A DNA stretch of 5,028 nt from Chitinophagaceae bacterium (GTDB lineage Bacteria > Bacteroidota > Bacteroidia > Chitinophagales > Chitinophagaceae): the NCBI GenBank assembly GCA_030151745.1, contig JASLDA010000204.1, forward strand, positions 1 through 5,028. Reading direction: 5' to 3'. The notes under the pieces are model-generated. The model saw only the letters and a list, made by a program, of their open reading frames with translations. It did not search any database and had not been told where the DNA came from. Both the position numbers and the translations under genes were made by a program. Positions 5,000 to 5,028 of the stretch are shown here, in pieces (the first letter of the stretch is position 1; each line of letters starts with the position of its first letter).

Positions 5000-5028
5000 A
5001 ATGGGCGCATGTACAATATGCGTGCAAT

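Larger units (their letters stand above)
4187..5028. other. Repeat-rich intergenic region without a credible gene
   Basis: About 840 bases from the yjdM start to the right edge contain no convincing coding sequence. Open frames here (for example 4260-4805 on plus, and 4319-4585, 4404-4745 and 4821-5027 on minus) cross the repeats in changing frames and show no recognisable domain. The stretch divides into a structured GC-rich part (4240-4440), a GC-rich tandem array (4429-4659), a short non-repeated segment (4660-4740) with a small hairpin at its start, and a visibly AT-richer pair of direct repeats (4741-4999). The last 29 bases (5000-5028) hold nothing I can name beyond a short dyad, GCATAT at 4992-4997 with ATATGC at 5016-5021. 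Confidence 0.75.

Noticed and set aside
4821..5027. 68-codon minus-strand open frame
   Set aside because: It lies wholly over the two stem-loop elements and translates their repeats; there is no conserved motif or start context.

Overview
The window looks like GC-rich chromosomal DNA of a member of the Bacteroidota. Three things point there. There is a very long Sec-exported protein of the Bacteroidota 'TolB-like' kind, with a peptidase-MA-like head, a beta-propeller and a C-terminal outer-membrane-type beta-barrel. Start codons lack Shine-Dalgarno sequences. One upstream region carries a perfect TAnnTTTG-type -7 element. Genus cannot be fixed from this sequence.

Layout. (1) 1-2805, minus strand: most of the TolB-like protein, 935 codons visible, with its C-terminus beyond the left edge. 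(2) 2806-2974: divergent intergenic region with candidate promoters at both ends and a GC-rich inverted repeat in the middle. (3) 2975-3835, plus strand: a 286-residue exported protein that looks like a small Bacteroidota outer-membrane beta-barrel of unknown function. (4) 3848-4186, minus strand: yjdM (phnA-like), a complete 112-residue zinc-ribbon protein. It converges on gene 3 across a 12-base gap, and a palindrome spans both stop codons. (5) 4187-5028: about 840 bases without a credible gene but full of repeats. These are a nested inverted repeat (4272-4334), an array of about three and a half 60-62 bp tandem units preceded by an inverted copy of the unit's head (4429-4659), and two directly repeated ~120 bp elements (4741-4862 and 4881-4999), each able to form a 17-bp stem-loop.

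The two divergent genes both encode predicted exported envelope proteins and may share a control region, but nothing in the sequence proves a joint function. yjdM is an independent single gene. The most unusual part of the window is the repeat-rich right third, especially the paired stem-loop elements, whose stems are conserved while their loops have diverged. I found no CRISPR array, transposase, phage, toxin-antitoxin or defence gene.
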